Assembly (NCBI RefSeq): GCF_013618865.1
Contig: NZ_JABSOE010000002.1
Coordinates: 62,001-126,000 of the forward strand
DNA: 64,000 nucleotides
Source of the DNA: Phocaeicola faecicola
Lineage (GTDB): Bacteria; Bacteroidota; Bacteroidia; Bacteroidales; Bacteroidaceae
Reading direction: 5' to 3'
Shown: piece by piece, positions 63,299 through 64,000 of the stretch
How the letters are laid out: each line of letters begins with the position of its first letter
Position numbering within the stretch: position 1 is the stretch's first letter
Made by a program: the position numbers and the translations under genes
Notes under the pieces: generated by a model
What the model was told of the DNA's origin: nothing
What the model saw: the letters and a program-made list of their open reading frames with translations, nothing else
Database searches by the model: none

Positions 63299-64000
63299 TT
63301 ATATACCATCTGTTAGTAGCAGTAATTCCTTTTTAAGACTAGCTTTCACTAATATTACCTGATTACAGGTTAGTGTACAAGGTAATGATTTCGATTCCTC
63401 AGGCCCTAACAGCAGTACCTTCTCATTCAATTCCTTTTTGGTATTTTTCTCCCGATCATATATCATAAACATCCCTCTTTGGAATATTTCAGAACCATTC
63501 TTGTTGTTTGTTAGGTTTAAGCCTCTCTCGTCAAGCTTTACAGACCAGTCAGAGCCATGGTCTCTGAAGGTATATGTAGTACCATAGCTTACCGTTTCTT
63601 TTCCTATCAGTCTACCAACAAGAATATCTACATTCGTATAAGGATTGCGTTTATAAATCGGTTCATCGGTTTTTGAGTCACTTTCCGTTCTCAACCGACA
63701 TGCACTTATCATGCCTTTCAGTAATTTGTCCTTAACCAGCGGAAAGGTAGAAACTGATGATTTGCTTTCCATCCAGTATCCGTGTTTCCTCGCATATCCG
63801 TTGATACATTTCTTACCGTCACAATCCTTATCAGGATTCTTACCAGTACCACATTCGTATATCTGCTTTTTGCCTTTTATTCTCTCGCCACATTCCGTTG
63901 CTTCAAAACCATAATACAGGTACTCAAAATGAAGCAGCAAATAATATTCAAAACTACGACTTGAAAAAGCAATATTTACCTTTTTCCCGTCTATTATCTT
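63299..64000 (-). CDS. RloB-like protein, N-terminus beyond the window
   Basis: The frame is open to the window edge; 233 residues are visible, with no ATG before the edge. The segment VNIAFSSRSFEYYLLLHFEYL, then the EATECG region, resembles the RloB family signature (xIAxSNPSFExWLLLHFE), a TOPRIM-like protein linked to restriction and defence loci. After it come a Cys/Asp-rich stretch (CGTGKNPDKDCDGKKC) and about 130 residues without a known domain. It is 67 bp upstream of ptuA on the same strand. Family call is moderate, from one motif. Confidence 0.6.
   Translation of the reverse strand, partial: KIIDGKKVNIAFSSRSFEYYLLLHFEYLYYGFEATECGERIKGKKQIYECGTGKNPDKDCDGKKCINGYARKHGYWMESKSSVSTFPLVKDKLLKGMISACRLRTESDSKTDEPIYKRNPYTNVDILVGRLIGKETVSYGTTYTFRDHGSDWSVKLDERGLNLTNNKNGSEIFQRGMFMIYDREKNTKKELNEKVLLLGPEESKSLPCTLTCNQVILVKASLKKELLLLTDGI

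Overview
This window is part of a large conjugative element (conjugative plasmid or integrative element) from a member of the Bacteroidales, most likely a gut Bacteroides/Phocaeicola relative. Four things support this. The transfer operon has the Bacteroidetes-specific gene order (parA, DUF3408, traD, traE, traF, traG, ..., traJ, traK, traL, traM, traN, traO, coupling protein). Several promoters have the Bacteroidetes -33/-7 form (TTTG-N19-TAnnTTTG). Most genes lack a Shine-Dalgarno. Cargo families such as DUF4099/DUF3945, DUF2958 and ArdC-type proteins are typical of these elements. No replication initiator, integrase, tRNA or rRNA was seen, so plasmid versus ICE cannot be decided from this window.

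Layout. 1-1.9 kb: end of a MobC-like accessory protein and a MobP/MobB-type relaxase. 1.9-2.2 kb: a small promoter-ORF-terminator unit whose ORF contains an in-frame TAG. 2.2-3.9 kb: a complete IS1182-like insertion sequence with 4-bp target duplication. 3.9-7.8 kb (minus strand, AT-rich): a Gabija-type defence pair (OLD ATPase/TOPRIM nuclease plus UvrD-like helicase). 8.0-27.8 kb (plus strand): the transfer operon, with a group II intron placed just after the Walker B motif of the traG ATPase and an IS256-family element (8-bp duplication) inside a traX-like gene. 27.9-30.2 kb (minus strand, AT-rich): a two-gene membrane/coiled-coil module I cannot assign to any named system. 30.5-38.0 kb: a conjugation-associated peptidoglycan hydrolase (minus) and a second conjugation/establishment operon (plus), including a DUF4099/DUF3945 protein, a protein with an N-terminal MutS-I domain, an ArdC-like antirestriction metalloprotease, a TOPRIM/DnaG-like protein, a zinc-ribbon protein and a lipoprotein. 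38.0-55.9 kb (minus): a full type 1 BREX operon (brxA, brxB, brxC, pglX, pglZ, brxL) with three non-canonical members: an XRE repressor at the head, an AlbA_2/Schlafen-type regulator between pglX and pglZ, and a membrane-anchored KAP NTPase at the tail. 56.0-58.7 kb: tandem repeats, two leftward promoters, an iteron-like repeat cluster and small genes (DUF2958, an excisionase-like HTH). 58.7-60.8 kb: a phosphoribosyltransferase, a SLOG (DUF1273-like) protein and a WYL regulator with a palindromic operator. 60.9-64.0 kb (minus): a Septu-type pair (PtuA ATPase, PtuB HNH nuclease) and, running off the end, a RloB-like protein.

How it fits together. The backbone (relaxase, coupling protein, type IV secretion genes, antirestriction) moves the element. 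At least four anti-phage cargo modules (Gabija-like, the unassigned pair, BREX-KAP, Septu/RloB-like) sit at boundaries between backbone operons. The two plus-strand backbone operons begin with near-identical copies of a promoter module, which suggests they are switched on together. The most promising undescribed items are the two-gene membrane module at 27912-30183, the BREX operon extended by AlbA_2 and KAP genes, and the small amber-interrupted ORF at 2061-2180.
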